In this document: one piece after another, positions 63,133-64,000 of the stretch | Position numbering within the stretch: position 1 is the stretch's first letter | Layout of the letters: each line of letters begins with the position of its first letter | Source: Planktothrix agardhii NIES-204 | GTDB lineage: Bacteria > Cyanobacteriota > Cyanobacteriia > Cyanobacteriales > Microcoleaceae | DNA: 64,000 bases | Assembly: GCA_003609755.1 (NCBI GenBank) | Contig: AP017991.1 | Coordinates: 3,769,001-3,833,000, forward strand | Direction: 5' to 3' | Position numbers and translations under genes: made by a program | The notes under the pieces: model-generated | Databases searched by the model: none | Told to the model about the DNA's origin: nothing | What the model saw: the letters and a program-made list of their open reading frames with translations, nothing else

Positions 63133-63534
63133 CTGTTCCCGTTTAATTTCTTTAATATAAACATCTCCAATATCTTTTCCTTTCATCTCCTTAATTAAAA
63201 TACTTTTATATTCTACTTTCCCCTGAATTAATAGGTCTTGTCCGAGGGGTGGTAAAGGTTGAGTGGTAAATACCCAAATTGAACCTGTATTATCTTGGAG
63301 TTGATAAGCGCCAGCCCCTAAAAATGGTGCATAACTTTTTACTTTACCTCTGAGATAAACTTTAGCACCTATTTTCTGTTTTTGTTGTAGCAGTTCAATT
63401 TTAGCTGTATTAAAATTAATCCAACTTTCAGAATGGGAAATACTTTGACAACCGACTAATCCGGTCACAAATAGTAATACAATACTAATGTGCCAGGTTT
63501 TGGTGAGCTTCTGTGGAAATGAAAGGTTCATCAA
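63115..63534 (-). CDS. Lipoprotein with OB-fold-like domain
   Basis: 139 residues. A signal peptide with lipobox LVGC (SIVLLFVTGLVGCQ, residues ~17-30) is followed by a short beta domain: KIGAKVYLRGKVKSYAPFLG, YQLQDNTGSIWVFT and LLIQGKVEYKS, resembling bacterial OB-fold (BOF-like) proteins. The extreme C-terminus (EIKREQRMGNG) is encoded by the heptamer repeats. Function unknown. Confidence 0.75.
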   Translation of the reverse strand: MMNLSFPQKLTKTWHISIVLLFVTGLVGCQSISHSESWINFNTAKIELLQQKQKIGAKVYLRGKVKSYAPFLGAGAYQLQDNTGSIWVFTTQPLPPLGQDLLIQGKVEYKSILIKEMKGKDIGDVYIKEIKREQRMGNG

Positions 63535-63587
63535 AAATTTAGGTTTGAAACCCCGTTGTTCTGCGACGGCTTTATCCTAAAATGTTA

Positions 63588-63606
63588 ACATATTCACAGA
63601 ATATGT
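63588..63606. mobile_element. IS200/IS605-type left-end hairpin
   Basis: Perfect 8-bp stem ACATATTC/GAATATGT with a 3-base loop, 15 bp upstream of the transposase-like gene. Such subterminal hairpins are where TnpA binds in IS200/IS605 elements. Confidence 0.55.
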
Positions 63607-63621
63607 GCTAGAATGTGAGGT

Positions 63622-64000
63622 ATGGAAAAAGCATACAGTTACCGATTTTACCCCACACCAGAACAAGAGTCGCTATTGCGGCGCACCTTGGGCTGTGTAA
63701 GGTTGGTTTACAACAAAGCACTCCATGAACGCACTCAATCTTGGTACAAAAGACAAGAGAGAGTAGGATACACTCAAACGTCCTCAATGCTGACCGATTG
63801 GAAAAAACAGGAAGAATTAAACTTTTTAAACGAAGTTAGTTGTGTTCCTTTACAGCAAGGTTTAAGACATCTACAAACAGCCTTTACCAATTTTTTTGCT
63901 GGTCGTACCAAGTATCCCAACTTTAAGAAAAAACATCAAGGAGGAAGTGCTGAATTTACTAAATCTGCTTTTAAATTTAAAGAAAAACAAATTTATTTAG
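63622..64000 (+). CDS. IS200/IS605-family TnpB (OrfB), partial
   Basis: First 126 residues, running off the right edge. Starts MEKAYSYRFYPTPEQESLLR, then LGCVRLVYNKALHER and TKYPNFKKKHQGG, which is the N-terminal helix-turn-helix/wedge region of TnpB RNA-guided nucleases. No TnpA gene is seen upstream, so the element may be a TnpB-only (IS1341-type) copy. The RuvC active site and the right-end guide RNA lie beyond the window. Confidence 0.9.
   Translation, partial: MEKAYSYRFYPTPEQESLLRRTLGCVRLVYNKALHERTQSWYKRQERVGYTQTSSMLTDWKKQEELNFLNEVSCVPLQQGLRHLQTAFTNFFAGRTKYPNFKKKHQGGSAEFTKSAFKFKEKQIYL

Overview
The window looks like the chromosome of a filamentous, non-heterocystous cyanobacterium of the Planktothrix/Oscillatoria type. 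The evidence is: photosynthetic genes (petG, a CytM-like cytochrome); a sufR-sufBCDS locus of cyanobacterial layout; cyanobacterial families of unknown function (DUF3038, DUF4335, DUF3318); many HIP1 octamers GCGATCGC (for example at 1142); heptameric short tandem repeats of the CCCCATT/ATTACCC type; and families of dispersed palindromes.

Layout. 1-9104 is part of an extracellular/thylakoid-type contractile injection system (eCIS/tCIS). A minus-strand arm (LuxR-type regulator, DUF4255/Pvc16-like cap protein, AAA+ ATPase running off the left edge) faces a plus-strand arm (sheath, three tube-type proteins, two paralogous tail-assembly proteins, and a 48-residue DUF6760-like protein with no standard start codon). 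9146-12618 holds a GST-like protein, hisG, an EAL-domain remnant and four small membrane or repeat proteins. 13031-15654 is a DUF3038-DUF4335-OmpA operon. 15793-18394 has fmt, then a STAS/sugar-transferase fusion next to an RsbW-like kinase. 18436-22506 is a fused 5-oxoprolinase swollen by translated palindromic repeats, followed by a secreted Gly/Glu-rich small protein and a PKHD-type dioxygenase. 23671-31244 is an AT-rich defence-like island: an Eco57I-type methylase and a PLD-nuclease/SNF2 helicase with a VapBC-like pair between them.

31883-37704 is sufR and divergent sufBCDS, with two inverted repeats that fit SufR operators. 37744-45785 contains an ABC ATPase, DUF3318, two alpha/beta-hydrolase-like proteins, a chelatase with a His-rich tail, mmsA, upp and gene remnants. 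46282-52893 is a NodU carbamoyltransferase / SxtJ / DUF5989 / three SGNH-hydrolase cluster. 52911-59265 is a minus-strand surface/glycosylation stretch (TPR-GT41, HEAT-repeat protein, RTX protein, GT2). The right end has petG (short, easily missed) opposite a CytM-like cytochrome, tRNA-Thr(UGU), nnr, an M23 peptidase, a NUDIX hydrolase, a lipoprotein and the start of an IS200/IS605 TnpB-type gene.

The features most worth a second look are the split injection-system locus, the start-codon-less DUF6760 gene, the methylase/helicase island with an embedded toxin-antitoxin pair, the STAS-sugar transferase with its own kinase, the secreted peptide plus hydroxylase pair, and in-frame expansion of repeats inside a conserved enzyme. 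No search or alignment was run. Family names come from recognising motifs.
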